Source: JADGHX01 sp037200125 (GTDB lineage: Bacteria; Pseudomonadota; Gammaproteobacteria; Steroidobacterales; Steroidobacteraceae). From it: 64,000 nt of DNA. The translations under genes were made by a program, and so were the position numbers. Below the pieces are notes generated by a model. That model worked only from the letters and a program-made list of their open reading frames with translations. It did not search any database and was not told where the DNA came from. The stretch covers positions 186,001 through 250,000 of the forward strand of contig JBBCGS010000002.1 of the NCBI GenBank assembly GCA_037200125.1, written 5' to 3'. Below are positions 1-9,897 of the stretch, piece after piece. Position 1 is the stretch's first letter. Each line of letters opens with the position of its first letter.

Positions 1-1776
1 ATAGACGCCGCTCATCTGCATCAGCGTCACCGCCCAGCAGCGGCACCAGTATTCGTACTTGCGCGGATCGAGCTGACGCCGCTCGTCGATGAGCAAGGTC
101 TTGTGCGGTGAAAGCAGGTTGGCAGCTGTCTGCAGCCCAAGCTGCACGCTCATCCTTTCCCGATCCTGCCGCTGCCGAACCGACTCGCTCCGCCCCTGCG
201 GGGGCGGAGGGAAGGTGAGCAGGGGCGTGATATGTGTGCTGAGTTGCTCCTGGATGGCGGGCTGAGTCCACTTGGTTTGTGCGGATCCCTTGGTGCGATC
301 CAGTTCCTCGATTACCTGCGGGATCAGGTCGGCCGGCAGCAGGAACTTGAGCGCCCTGGTGAGACCGTCGACACGCTGCTGTTTCTGGTAGAGATCGAGG
401 AGTACCGGAGCGGCTTGCAGATCCGCCCGGATGTCCCTCACCCCGCGGATGTGCTCCACCTTGCCCGCCGCCCCGCTCGTCTCGACATGCGCAGGATCGA
501 ACATGTAGGCGGTTCCCCACCACGACGCCGAATCGGAGCTGGTGCAGCGACTGAAGTAATCATCGCTGAGCACGAGCGCGCGTTCGTCGCCGCCGGCCAG
601 CACGGGGAACAACGTTTCATCACCGTCATTCTCCGCAAGCGTCGTCACTGCCTTTGCCAACTCGTCCGGCAGACACTCGAGGTAGCGCTGATGGACAGCC
701 GTGGCCTGCGCAAGCAATGCGCTGTCCGTACTCGTGCGCGCGAGCTTCAACATCTGAAAAATGCCGCAGCCGTGAGCCCGCGCGAAGCGCTGCGCGTGGT
801 CACGATCGCTGTCGTTGAGGTTCTTCTCGATTCCGTCGAGCACCGCGTTCAGCCGCTCCGGACCTTGGGCAGTGACTGTGAGTACCTTGTTCTGGTAATG
901 CCGCAGCACCTGCTCAACGAGCTGATGCCCTTCGACGAATGCCTGAATCTGCGGACTGCTCCGGATGTAGTCGGGGTGGCTCAGCAGAAACTCGGCGACG
1001 ACCCTCATCAGCTCACTGCGTACCCTGCGGTCTTTCACGAGCATGGTCGTCTCCAGCCGACCCACACATTGCTCGATCAACCTGACCTTGTGGTCGTGGT
1101 ACTTCGCGGGCAATACATCGATCGCTCCCAGCACACTGTTATCGGAGTGATTGAACACACGGCGCAGCTCGGCCCCCGTAAAATGCGACCGGCTGCTGAA
1201 ATGGCGGACCGCCCCCTCCAGCTGTTCGTCGGACAGCGTGCTATTCCTCAGGTAGAAACGACCCTCGAGCAGCATCTCGCCGAGCGGCAGACGGGCGGAG
1301 CTCAAGTCCACGTGATGCCCCTCGGCAAGCTCCACGCTGACTCCCAGGCGATGAAAGGCCCCGAGAATCTGCTCGAACGCTCTCGGCAGCGGCGGCGAGA
1401 GGTGACGCGCGAGTTTCCACCAGTCGTGGAGAACCGTCCTATCCTGTTCGTCAGTCAGGTCGAGGGCGCCAAACAGATGGTCGAGCCACTCCCGGGCTCG
1501 TCCGGAATCGCGCAGCGAGGCGTCCGCTGAGAACTGGAGCGCCAGCCCGTGCAGCGCCTTCTGGCAGCTCTGCCGGCGGAACAAGCGGGCGAACGGACTA
1601 CGCATGTCATCCAGAACATCACGCAGTTGCTTCGCAAACTGATCGTCTTCCGTCAGCGGCCCGCACGGCTCCGGCTGCTGGGTGCGGCGCACGCCGCAGG
1701 ATCTGACGACCTGATACGACCGGGATACCCATCGAGTGAAGCGAACGGAGAGGCTGGGGCTCGCCGTGTCCGGCAT
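1..1776 (-). CDS. Large protein of unknown function, 3' end outside window
   Basis: An open minus-strand frame runs without a stop from the ATG at 1774-1776 off the left edge, giving 592 visible residues. I do not recognise the family. The visible part is mostly helical and hydrophilic with no signal peptide or membrane segment. It has a Pro-rich stretch (TFPPPPQGR, near residue 530) and Trp-rich sites such as LHDWWKLARHL and SASWWGTAYMF. The N-terminus (MPDTASPSLSVR) is Ser/Pro-rich, like type III effector leaders, and candidate effectors lie 10 kb away, so a secreted role is possible but unproven. A long open frame on the plus strand over 232-1530 is its antisense shadow. An upstream in-frame start cannot be excluded. 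Confidence 0.6.
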   Translation of the reverse strand, partial: MPDTASPSLSVRFTRWVSRSYQVVRSCGVRRTQQPEPCGPLTEDDQFAKQLRDVLDDMRSPFARLFRRQSCQKALHGLALQFSADASLRDSGRAREWLDHLFGALDLTDEQDRTVLHDWWKLARHLSPPLPRAFEQILGAFHRLGVSVELAEGHHVDLSSARLPLGEMLLEGRFYLRNSTLSDEQLEGAVRHFSSRSHFTGAELRRVFNHSDNSVLGAIDVLPAKYHDHKVRLIEQCVGRLETTMLVKDRRVRSELMRVVAEFLLSHPDYIRSSPQIQAFVEGHQLVEQVLRHYQNKVLTVTAQGPERLNAVLDGIEKNLNDSDRDHAQRFARAHGCGIFQMLKLARTSTDSALLAQATAVHQRYLECLPDELAKAVTTLAENDGDETLFPVLAGGDERALVLSDDYFSRCTSSDSASWWGTAYMFDPAHVETSGAAGKVEHIRGVRDIRADLQAAPVLLDLYQKQQRVDGLTRALKFLLPADLIPQVIEELDRTKGSAQTKWTQPAIQEQLSTHITPLLTFPPPPQGRSESVRQRQDRERMSVQLGLQTAANLLSPHKTLLIDERRQLDPRKYEYWCRCWAVTLMQMSGVY

Positions 1777-2015
1777 GCGTGGCCCGGGGGATGACACACC
1801 CGTTTCAGGCGCCGCTACGTTGGCCGGCTCGGCACGAGCACCGGCCTGGGGTCGGAAGACATCTACAAGGCTTCGCATCTCGGGTGACTCCGCCGACTCG
1901 ATCGTCGCGACTCGGTAACGTCAGTGGAGATAAAGGTTCCCGCCGCGGCAATCGGGCCCCACCAGGGACGGGGAGCGAAGCCTCAGGACTGCACGTGCGA
2001 AACGGCTTCAGAAGA

Positions 2016-4442
2016 TCATTCGATACTACGCAGCCCCATCGTGAACTCCAGTCCCACCGTCAGGGGCGGCAGACGGGGTGCATAGATTTCGAGCGCCCTA
2101 CCGGGGATCTGGCTGAGGGTACGCGGGCCGGCAGCACCGTGCTCATTGCTGAGGTTGTCTGCGAACAGGTACAGCGACCACCGCCTCCCCTGTGCTCCCA
2201 GCCGGGCATCCACCACGGTGATTGCATCCCCAGCCTGCGCGGACGGCGCGCCAATCGTATAGGACGGCCGTGGGCTACTGTGCTGGAATGCCATCCGTCC
2301 GGTTCCGGTCAACCCTGCGAAAAGCGGACGGCGCCACTCCAGCGCGGCATTTGCCGTTTTCCTTGAAACCACGTCTCCGGCATTCCCTGCAATGACGCTC
2401 CCGATGTCCGGTACCGCGAGCGCGTGCCTTGTCTTCCTGTATCCGCCCCCGATCGTGAATGACCACGCATCCGTGAGCTTGAGGCTCGAGCTTGCCTCGA
2501 CCCCATCGGTAATCGTCCTTCCCGCGTTGATCAATCCAGTCAGTCCCGGCGTGGGGAGCCGCACCTGAACCAGCGGATAGTCCCAGATGCTTCGGAATAC
2601 CGCAGCGTCCAGGGAAACCTGCTGCCCAAGACTCGCACTCGTTCCGATCTCGTAGTTCCAGATGGAGCTATCCCTCAGCACCGCGGGCAGCTGAATCCCG
2701 GAAGCTACGGCTTGTGCAATGGCAACACTCGACTGGAGTTGACCGGCGCGGTAGCCCTTCGCCGCGCTGGCGTAGACAAGGGCATCCTGAGCCACATGCC
2801 AGGACGCGCTGACGCGCGGGTTGACGCTCGAGTAAGTCTTCCGCAAGGCGGCAGTTGGCTCGCCGTAGTTGGTGTCGTGACCCTCCAGCATCTCGCGCGC
2901 GAGGCGCGTGCCGACACTCAGGTCCAGAGGCAGACCCGAAAAACGATACGTGGCTTCGCCGAAGAGTGCCTGCGAGCGTGCCTGTGTGCTGCCTGTGTTT
3001 TCAACCGAGAATGGCGCGAACCGCAGCACATCGAGCCGGTTCGCGCGGAAGTCATAGATGCCGGCGGTCCACTTCCACGACGAAGGGCCGGTGCTCGAGA
3101 AGCGCAGCTCGTTCGAATCGATGCGGAAGCCTATGCTGTTCAGGAAGGGCGCTCCGTAGACCCGCCCGCTCTGGGGATAGGCGATCGAATTGTGCCCAAA
3201 GGAATAGAAGGCCGTGACCGGGCCAAAGTCGTAGGTCGCCGAAAGGCCTTCGAGACTGTATCTCATCTCGACGTCGACCTTGGCGGTCTGGGGCGCAGTG
3301 AGCTCATCCGTAACGATGTTGGCGCGGGGGAAGTTTCCGTCGTAGCGCCACCAGGAAGCGTTGAGGGTGAGCTTGTCGGTGGGCTGAAAGAGCAGCCTGG
3401 CACGTGACGTAACGATGTCCTGGCTGTTGACGTCCTTCTGGCCCGTGACGACATCGTCCACCCAGCCCGGAATGTTCTCCTTCGAGCCGGAGAGCCGCAG
3501 TGCCAGACGGTTCTCGACGAGGGGCACGTTGACGAGTCCCTCGTACGCCTGACCGCTTCCCCCGTCACGGGCACCCGACACCTGCACGCCGCCGGCTACG
3601 TCCCATTCGTCAAGTTGCGGGTCGCGCGTGATGACGCGAACGCTTCCACTCACCGAGCCCTCGCCGAACAGCGTGCCCTGCGGCCCGCGCAGCACTTCTA
3701 CGCGACTGATGTCCCACGTCCTGACGTCCGGCTCCACAGATACAGTAGTTCCGGTGAAGGGCAGATCGTCAAGGTAATAGCCTATTTCGTTCGCGCCCAG
3801 CGACGTCGCGACTCCACGCGCATGAACTACGTCGCGTCCCGAGCCGAGCTCGATAACGCTGCGCGAAGGAACATCCTGCAGCACTTCGCTCAAGGGATTG
3901 ATCCCCTGCATCTCCAGCGACTCCCCTGAAACCACGGTCATTGCCATCGGGACATCGAGCCGGCGCTCGGGGCGCTTGCGGGCGGTGACGATCACTTCCG
4001 CCAGACTCCGGGCCTCCTCCGCGGAAAAGGCACCGGTGCGCACGCGGCCTCCATCCCTGTCGCTGTCCTTGTCCGCAGTCGCGTCTCTTGAACCGCCCGC
4101 GGTAGCGGACCGGATCTGCACCGTGTTGTCGTTGAGGAAACGGAACGCCAGCCGGGTTCCGGAAAGCAGCTGCCTGAGAGCGTCGGAAGGCGTGAGGGCT
4201 GCGCTGCATCCGCGAGTCTCGACTCCGCGGGTCAGGTCCGTCACATACACGAGCTGCAGATGCGTCTGCTGCGCAAACACCCGAAGGGCGGCACCCAGTG
4301 GCTGGGCGTCGATGGAAATGGGAGACAGCGGTGCATCGGCGGCTGCGGAACACGGAGTTGAAAGTGCCCACACCACACCGGCGAGCCAGGCCCAGCGTCC
4401 CTTCCGCAGCAGTACTCGCATCCGGGTCTGGCCGTGTCGCAC
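2016..4442 (-). CDS. TonB-dependent receptor with N-terminal STN domain
   Basis: Outer-membrane active transporter for an unknown ligand, probably also signalling. After a signal peptide (MRVLLRKGRWAWLAGVVWAL, ending near SAAADA) comes an STN (secretin/TonB N-terminal) domain with the pattern ISIDAQPLGAALRVFAQQT. A plug domain follows (LAEVIVTARKRPERRLDVPM, VEVLRGPQGTLFGEGSVSG), then a beta-barrel ending in VGLEFTMGLRSIE. The STN domain is the usual contact for a FecR-type regulator, and a fecR gene lies divergently 470 bp away. The start chosen is GTG at 4442 because GAAGGGAG sits 5 bases before it and it leads straight into the signal peptide; a longer frame to 4700 lacks such support. It is clearly paralogous to the receptor at 6052-8418 and shares the YVTDLTRG and GVSTLLGxNEIG-type segments. 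Confidence 0.93.
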   Translation of the reverse strand: MRHGQTRMRVLLRKGRWAWLAGVVWALSTPCSAAADAPLSPISIDAQPLGAALRVFAQQTHLQLVYVTDLTRGVETRGCSAALTPSDALRQLLSGTRLAFRFLNDNTVQIRSATAGGSRDATADKDSDRDGGRVRTGAFSAEEARSLAEVIVTARKRPERRLDVPMAMTVVSGESLEMQGINPLSEVLQDVPSRSVIELGSGRDVVHARGVATSLGANEIGYYLDDLPFTGTTVSVEPDVRTWDISRVEVLRGPQGTLFGEGSVSGSVRVITRDPQLDEWDVAGGVQVSGARDGGSGQAYEGLVNVPLVENRLALRLSGSKENIPGWVDDVVTGQKDVNSQDIVTSRARLLFQPTDKLTLNASWWRYDGNFPRANIVTDELTAPQTAKVDVEMRYSLEGLSATYDFGPVTAFYSFGHNSIAYPQSGRVYGAPFLNSIGFRIDSNELRFSSTGPSSWKWTAGIYDFRANRLDVLRFAPFSVENTGSTQARSQALFGEATYRFSGLPLDLSVGTRLAREMLEGHDTNYGEPTAALRKTYSSVNPRVSASWHVAQDALVYASAAKGYRAGQLQSSVAIAQAVASGIQLPAVLRDSSIWNYEIGTSASLGQQVSLDAAVFRSIWDYPLVQVRLPTPGLTGLINAGRTITDGVEASSSLKLTDAWSFTIGGGYRKTRHALAVPDIGSVIAGNAGDVVSRKTANAALEWRRPLFAGLTGTGRMAFQHSSPRPSYTIGAPSAQAGDAITVVDARLGAQGRRWSLYLFADNLSNEHGAAGPRTLSQIPGRALEIYAPRLPPLTVGLEFTMGLRSIE

Positions 4443-4912
4443 GTCGACTCCCTTCATCATTTTGGATGACATGCGCAAGCGCTGTCGTTTTCGCTGTATC
4501 TCAGACCGTCTCGATATTGCACCACGACGGCGGCGCCGAGTCTGGGGGATAGCTCGCGGGGCGCACACTGCAGTCACGCTCCCTGGCGGACGCATCGGCA
4601 ACTTGGGGGCGTGCCGCCGCTGACTCTGCCAGATCCGCCCTGCCGCCACCTGACCTGCCAAACCCCGCCGGGAACGTCCCGGCAGAGAAAAAACCCGCAC
4701 ACGCGGTACGAGAAATCGCGGCCGGTCACTCTTACTTCAGCGAGGGCACACACTTTCGTCATGAACCGCGCACCCACAACCCGGATCGATGCCATGTTCG
4801 CCGCCGTCGGGCGCAGGCTGCGCCCCTTCCTGCGGGCGCGGACGCGCAACGCGAAGAACATCCCGGAACTGGCCCATTTTCGCAGCCGGCCGACCTCTTT
4901 CGAGGTAACGCC
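4443..4912. other. Intergenic region between divergent receptor and fecR, with a possible small ORF
   Basis: This 470-bp gap should carry both divergent promoters; I could not assign -35/-10 boxes with confidence. A plus-strand frame starting at ATG 4761 would encode a basic 51-residue peptide. It ends at 4916, overlapping the fecR start as GTGA, an arrangement typical of translational coupling. The peptide (FAAVGRRLRPFLRARTRNAK in its middle) is not recognisable. An ECF sigma gene normally sits before fecR, and none is present. Confidence 0.35.
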
Positions 4913-6055
4913 GTGACACTGGACGAGATCATTTCCGATGCCATGGCCGCCAGGGCGACGCAATGGTGGTCGCTGCAGCGGGACGGCCAGTTGTCGCAGA
5001 GGGAACGCAACGAGTTCCTGGAGTGGCTGCGCGAATCGCCCCTTCACGTCGAGGCCTATCTGAGAGTCACGATGTCCGCGCAAGCGCTCGCTGGCGCCTG
5101 CCATGGATGGACTGAAAGCGCGGCGACGCTGCTGGAAAAGGCAGCGGCCGATCGTGGCGCGGAGATCGTCCGCGTCGAGGCAATGCAGGAGCGGGCGCTG
5201 GCCGCGCCGGAGCGAAGATCGGCGCCGCGATGGCCGGGGCTGCGGATGTCGTTCGCCGCTGCGTCGCTGGCCCTTATCGTGACCTGCATCGCGTGGCTGG
5301 CGCGCGATCAGTGGCTCGTCACGTCGCAGACATACCGGACAGCTCACGCCGAACAGCGTTCGTGGCGTCTGCCGGACGGCTCCGTGCTTCATCTGAATTC
5401 GGACTCCGCGGTCGTTCTTCGCTATTCAGCCAGCGAGCGCCTGGTTGTTCTCGAACGCGGGCAAGCGATGTTCCAGGTGGCCAAGGATGCCGGCCGGCGC
5501 TTCCGTGCCGACGCGCACGATGCGCAGGTCATCGCCGTGGGTACGGAGTTCGACGTTGACCGGCACCTGGGGGCCACCCGGGTGACGGTGCTCGAAGGTC
5601 GGGTGGCGGTGGTTCCGGGCTCCGCGATGCCGCGGTCCGACACGCCATTGCTCGCAATTCCGCACGCCGCGATGGTCGACGGAGGCAGACAGCTGCGGGT
5701 CGGGGCGGGGCCTGCCAGCCCGCAGCCCATCGAGGTCCGGAGCGCGCGCGCCTGGACCCGGCAGCAGATCGTCTTCGACGGCACGCCTCTCGGGGCCGTT
5801 GTCGATGAGTTCAACCGCTATGCACAGGTGCCGATGCGCGTCGCGGACGCATCGCTGAAATCCATGCCCGTCACAGGGGTCTTCAGTGCCTACGATATCG
5901 AATCGTTCCTGATATTCCTGCGCCATCTCGACAACGTGGAAGTGGACGCGACGCCGTCGCGAATCCTGATTCGCATGCGCTCCGGCCCATCGACGACGCC
6001 GCTGTCGTCCGTGGACGACGAGGCCGGCACTGCCCGCGCGGAAGGTGTCCGATGA
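4913..6055 (+). CDS. FecR-family transmembrane signalling regulator
   Basis: Anti-sigma or sigma-regulator protein that spans the inner membrane and relays the ligand state of a TonB receptor. The N-terminal DUF4880-like part has the characteristic ATQWWSLQRDGQLSQRERN and FLEWLRESPLHVEAYLR. One membrane helix lies near residues 105-130 (SFAAASLALIVTCIAWLA). The periplasmic FecR domain carries RTAHAEQRSWRLPDGSVLHL, LERGQAMFQVAKDAGRRF and VIAVGTEFDV. The C-terminus resembles an STN-like tail (VFSAYDIESFLIFLRHL). The start is GTG with GAGGTAA upstream. It overlaps the next receptor gene by 4 bases (ATGA), so the two are co-translated. No cognate ECF sigma gene lies next to it. Confidence 0.93.
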   Translation: MTLDEIISDAMAARATQWWSLQRDGQLSQRERNEFLEWLRESPLHVEAYLRVTMSAQALAGACHGWTESAATLLEKAAADRGAEIVRVEAMQERALAAPERRSAPRWPGLRMSFAAASLALIVTCIAWLARDQWLVTSQTYRTAHAEQRSWRLPDGSVLHLNSDSAVVLRYSASERLVVLERGQAMFQVAKDAGRRFRADAHDAQVIAVGTEFDVDRHLGATRVTVLEGRVAVVPGSAMPRSDTPLLAIPHAAMVDGGRQLRVGAGPASPQPIEVRSARAWTRQQIVFDGTPLGAVVDEFNRYAQVPMRVADASLKSMPVTGVFSAYDIESFLIFLRHLDNVEVDATPSRILIRMRSGPSTTPLSSVDDEAGTARAEGVR

Positions 6056-8418
6056 GCCTTGGTCGAAAAAGCGGGTCGTTCGTCTGTGCCACGGGACTCC
6101 TTTGCGCAGTGCTGTCGGCCCCAGGCCATGCCGACAGTGCGACGCCCGCTCCTATCGCGATCGAAGCACAGGCGCTTGATATAGCGCTGCACGCCTTCGC
6201 GCTGCAGACAGGACTACAGCTCGCTTACGTGACCGACCTGACGCGCGGCAAGCGCACGCGTGGCTGTGCCGCGACCGCAAAGCCGGCCGAAGCGCTCGCC
6301 CAGCTGCTGGAGGGAACCGGGCTCACCTTCGAATTCCTCAACGAGCGCACCGTGCAGATTCGTGCGGAAGCTCGTGATGGCCTGCGCAAGATGGCCTTCC
6401 GCAGCTCCGGTTCACCCAGGAAGGACGGAACCGCCCGGGTCGCTGATGCGGCCCCAGACATCCAGGAAGTGGTAGTGACCTCGCGCAAGCGCGATGAGCG
6501 GCTGTTCGATGTGCCGATGTCCGTTACCGTGGTGACGGGCGAGTCGATGGAATGGCGCGGCGCCAATGCGCTGAGCGAGGTGTTGCCGGATGCGCCCTCG
6601 CTCAGCGTGATTGATCCCGGTTCGGGAATGCAGCATCTCAACATCCGGGGCGTCTCGACCCTGCTGGGGTCGAACGAGATCGGCTTCTATCTCGACGAGC
6701 TGCCCTTCACGGGAGTGACGGTTCCGCTCGAACCGGACGTGCGGACGTGGGACATCGAGCGCGTCGAGGTGCTTCGCGGGCCGCAAGGCACGCTCTTCGG
6801 CGAAGGCTCGCTCGGCGGCACCGTACGCACCCTTACCCGCGGCCCACAGTTCGACACCTGGGAAACGATGGTCAGTGTGCAGGGTTCGGACATCGCTGGC
6901 GGCGAGTTCAGCCGCGCCACCCGGGCACTGCTCAACGTTCCGCTGGTCGAGGATCGCCTTGCGCTGCGCCTCGCTGGCACCCAGGAACACATCGCTGGCT
7001 GGGCCGACGATGTGACGCGAGACGAGCCGCATGCAAACTCCCGCGATATCACCACCTGGCGCGGCAAGTTGCAGTGGCGTCCCGCCGATGCCCTGACTGT
7101 CAATGCGTCCTACTGGTACTACGACGGAAAATACAGCCGCGACAACGTGACGACAGAAGACCTGACGCTGCCTTCCGCAAGCGCGCTGACAGGGCGGATG
7201 ACGTACCGGCTCGGTGGACTTTCGGCGACCTACGACTTCGGCCCGGTTTCCGCCTTCTATTCGATCGCGCACAACACGGTCGACTATCCCCAGGAGGGGC
7301 TGGACCCCGCATCCCGGATAACGGCCAACCTGGATTTTCGCGTCACCTCGCAAGAGCTGCGCTTTTCCTCGCGCGGTCCCGCGACGTTCGACTGGACGGT
7401 CGGCTACTACGACCGCGAGGTCCATCGCAACGATCTGATCCTCCTCGAAGCGATCTCTCTCGAGAACCGCAGCCGGACGAACGGACGCTCCGAGGCGCTT
7501 TTCGGAGAGACCACCTACCACCTGTCCGGAATTCCGGTCGACCTCAGTGCCGGGGTGCGAATCGTGCGCGAGACAGTGAACAGCCTCGAGACGAGCGTCG
7601 GCGGACCTGCATACGCGATGAGCGTGACGTATCCCAGCGCAAGTCCGCGTTTCATCGTCGCCTGGCATCCCAGCGAAGCGTTGCGTCTCTATACGAGTGC
7701 CGCGAAAGGCTATCGCTCCGGGCAGATCCAGACAGGCCTCGCCCGGACAGTCGCCGAATCCCAGGGAATCGATCTGCCCGCGACGCTGAAGGACGACTCG
7801 ATCTGGACCTACGAGCTCGGTGCCAAAACGACTCTGGACGAGCGCCTCTCCCTCGACATGGCCGTGTATCGCAGCGTCTGGAACCATCCGCCGGTGCGCG
7901 CGCCACTGGGCACGACGGGCTTCAACAGCATGATCAACTCCGGTGGCACGCGAGCCAATGGAGTCGAGGTAACTCTTCGAACAGCGATCTCGCGCGCGTG
8001 GTCATTCGCGATCAGCGGCAGCTACACGGATGCCGTGTATGCCAGTGACGTCCCGGGCACCGGCATCGTGCGGGGAAGCACAGTCGATTACGTTGCCAAG
8101 ACCGTCGCGAATGCCGCGCTCGAATGGCAGGAGCCCCTGTTCGCCGCGATGAACGGGATCGGGCGCCTCGGCGTCCAGTACAACTCTCCGCGATCCTTCA
8201 CTTCGCTCGGCTCGCTCGCCCTGCCCGGCGACGCGATTACCACAGTGGCAGCACGCCTGGGAGCCCAGGGTCGCTACTGGGGCGCCTTCCTGTTTGCCAA
8301 CAACCTGACCGACGAGCACGGCGCCGTCGGTCCGCGCGGGTTCTCGGGCCCCGAGACGATCGCCGTTCGCCTCCAACCGCGGACCGTGGGCCTGGAGCTC
8401 ACGCTGAGCCTGCAGTGA
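6052..8418 (+). CDS. TonB-dependent receptor with N-terminal STN domain
   Basis: Outer-membrane receptor translationally coupled to fecR. A signal peptide (cleavage near GHADSA) is followed by an STN domain (IAIEAQALDIALHAFALQTG), a plug domain (IQEVVVTSRKRDERLFDVPM, VEVLRGPQGTLFGEGSLGG) and a barrel that ends QPRTVGLELTLSLQ with the terminal aromatic/hydrophobic pattern of such proteins. Its length, 788 residues, is normal for the family. Its closest visible relative is the divergent receptor at 2016-4442. The fecR-receptor pairing implies ligand-dependent autoregulation, but the ligand cannot be read from the sequence. Confidence 0.94.
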   Translation: MSLGRKSGSFVCATGLLCAVLSAPGHADSATPAPIAIEAQALDIALHAFALQTGLQLAYVTDLTRGKRTRGCAATAKPAEALAQLLEGTGLTFEFLNERTVQIRAEARDGLRKMAFRSSGSPRKDGTARVADAAPDIQEVVVTSRKRDERLFDVPMSVTVVTGESMEWRGANALSEVLPDAPSLSVIDPGSGMQHLNIRGVSTLLGSNEIGFYLDELPFTGVTVPLEPDVRTWDIERVEVLRGPQGTLFGEGSLGGTVRTLTRGPQFDTWETMVSVQGSDIAGGEFSRATRALLNVPLVEDRLALRLAGTQEHIAGWADDVTRDEPHANSRDITTWRGKLQWRPADALTVNASYWYYDGKYSRDNVTTEDLTLPSASALTGRMTYRLGGLSATYDFGPVSAFYSIAHNTVDYPQEGLDPASRITANLDFRVTSQELRFSSRGPATFDWTVGYYDREVHRNDLILLEAISLENRSRTNGRSEALFGETTYHLSGIPVDLSAGVRIVRETVNSLETSVGGPAYAMSVTYPSASPRFIVAWHPSEALRLYTSAAKGYRSGQIQTGLARTVAESQGIDLPATLKDDSIWTYELGAKTTLDERLSLDMAVYRSVWNHPPVRAPLGTTGFNSMINSGGTRANGVEVTLRTAISRAWSFAISGSYTDAVYASDVPGTGIVRGSTVDYVAKTVANAALEWQEPLFAAMNGIGRLGVQYNSPRSFTSLGSLALPGDAITTVAARLGAQGRYWGAFLFANNLTDEHGAVGPRGFSGPETIAVRLQPRTVGLELTLSLQ

Positions 8419-8512
8419 TCCATGGACTTTTTATCGACATATGGCCAGCGCAGAACACGAGCTCCCGCTGCACCCCTGCTCACGCTACCCGCTCGCTGCA
8501 ATCGTAATGGAA

Positions 8513-8530
8513 CGATCCTCGCACGGATCG
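8513..8530. terminator. Short hairpin between receptor and LysR genes
   Basis: CGATCC and GGATCG form a perfect 6-bp stem with a 6-base loop, about 95 bases after the receptor stop. There is no T-tract, so it may equally be a regulatory dyad for the following LysR gene. Confidence 0.3.
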
Positions 8531-8552
8531 CTCGCGTATCGAGGGAATCTCA

Positions 8553-9533
8553 ATGATGCACGGTACCGGATTGAAGTATTTCGTCGAGGTAGCTCGCACG
8601 GGGTCGCTGGCCGCGGCCTCGCAGAGCCTGCACGTCGCCACATCGGCCATCAGCCGCCAGATCGCGCAGCTCGAAGGCAGGATGGGCGTCGTGCTATTCG
8701 ATCGTATGCCACGCGGCATGGTGCTGACCCAGCCAGGCGAGCTGCTCGCACAGCAAGTCCGGCGCAGCATGCTGGAGATCGATTCCCTTCTTACAGAGAT
8801 ATCCGCGGAGCACACCCGTGTGGCCGAAGTCCTGCACATCGGCTGCACCGGCACGTTCGCGGCGTCCTGCCTGCCCGAGGTGATGGCGGACTTCGTGCGC
8901 GATCACTCTCGTGCTCGCTTCGTGCTGCGCTCGGGTACCGCTGCGATGGTCGAGCGATGGGTGATGGACGGCGAAGTGGACGTGGGCATCTCGCACGTAA
9001 CCGCCCGTTCGGCTGCGGTCAATGTCGTTTTCAGCATGCCCGCGCCCGTTCATGCGCTGCTCCGCAGATCTCATCCGCTTGCGCAGCAGCGGGTGCTGTC
9101 GCTCGCTGACGTGCTGGACTATCCGCTTGCCCTGCCGGAGCAGGGCACGAGCATCCGCCAGCTGTTCGATCTGGCCTGCGCGGCACACGACCAGCAGTTC
9201 GGACCGGTGCTGGTGACCGACAATGCCTACTTCGTTCGCCAGTTCGTCGCGAAGACGGACGGGATTGCGCTCACCAGCTCGGTGATGGCGAGAAGCCTGG
9301 CCGTGCAGGACCTGCTCGTTACGCGAGAGGTCGACGAGCCGATGCTCAATCAGTTGCAGGTGCAGGTGGCGACGATGTCGGGACGACGACTCTCCAAGGT
9401 CGTCAGTCGCTTCATCGAAGCGTTGCAGGCCGGCCCGGCCGGCCTCGATTGTCGGGACAACGCGGACTCCGCTGGAACCGTGCGTCCTCGTGCGGTGACC
9501 TATTCATCGGCCAGCAACACAGTCAGGATCTGA
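8553..9533 (+). CDS. LysR-family transcriptional regulator
   Basis: DNA-binding regulator with an N-terminal winged helix-turn-helix (LKYFVEVARTGSLAAASQSL and ATSAISRQIAQLEGRMGVVL) and a periplasmic-binding-protein-like effector domain (VLHIGCTGTFAASCLPEVMA onward). Its length of 326 residues is typical. The start is ATG at 8553, with a second ATG directly after it and GGGA seven bases before. It follows the receptor gene on the same strand after 134 bases and may control that receptor or a distant target. The nitrogen-source-type class (CynR/Cbl-like) is possible but not resolvable. Confidence 0.92.
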   Translation: MMHGTGLKYFVEVARTGSLAAASQSLHVATSAISRQIAQLEGRMGVVLFDRMPRGMVLTQPGELLAQQVRRSMLEIDSLLTEISAEHTRVAEVLHIGCTGTFAASCLPEVMADFVRDHSRARFVLRSGTAAMVERWVMDGEVDVGISHVTARSAAVNVVFSMPAPVHALLRRSHPLAQQRVLSLADVLDYPLALPEQGTSIRQLFDLACAAHDQQFGPVLVTDNAYFVRQFVAKTDGIALTSSVMARSLAVQDLLVTREVDEPMLNQLQVQVATMSGRRLSKVVSRFIEALQAGPAGLDCRDNADSAGTVRPRAVTYSSASNTVRI

Positions 9534-9897
9534 AGGATACCTATCAGCAGCCGAGCGGGGTGAACCTTTCGATCGCTCCTCGCGTTCCGCGCAAGGACTC
9601 CGGAATACACTGTATCTTCGAAAGTACAACATGGGTGAATAGGTCGGCGTGAGCAGACCAGACCCGTGCGAAAAACAGCAACCGTCTGGCAGGGGTCGGC
9701 ACTTGTCGGGCCTGTGCTGATGAAAGAACTCTGATTGCCGCCTGCGCCCGTACGGTTCCACTGAACCAGTTTCGTCTGGCCGTTACCAACTTCGAGACAG
9801 AAGTCACATCGGTCGAGCACCCTGCGCGACGCTGTCCTGGCGGGCCGCAGGGACATTCTGCCGACGCACGACAGTAAGGACTCAGGGAGCGTACGCA
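9534..9897. other. Intergenic region, nothing recognised
   Basis: These 364 bases between the LysR gene and the histidine kinase hold no credible reading frame, RNA gene or clear repeat. They presumably contain the kinase promoter. Confidence 0.5.

Noticed and set aside
232..1530. Long plus-strand open frame of 432 codons
   Set aside because: It is antisense to the better minus-strand frame running off the left edge; its composition is that of a shadow frame (Arg, His, Val, Leu-rich, no domain).
1975..2001. TTCGC-n17-TTCGC on the minus strand, like a plant-inducible-promoter (PIP) box
   Set aside because: The known box needs 15-16 bases between the half-sites; the spacing here is 17 and no HrpX-type regulator is visible.
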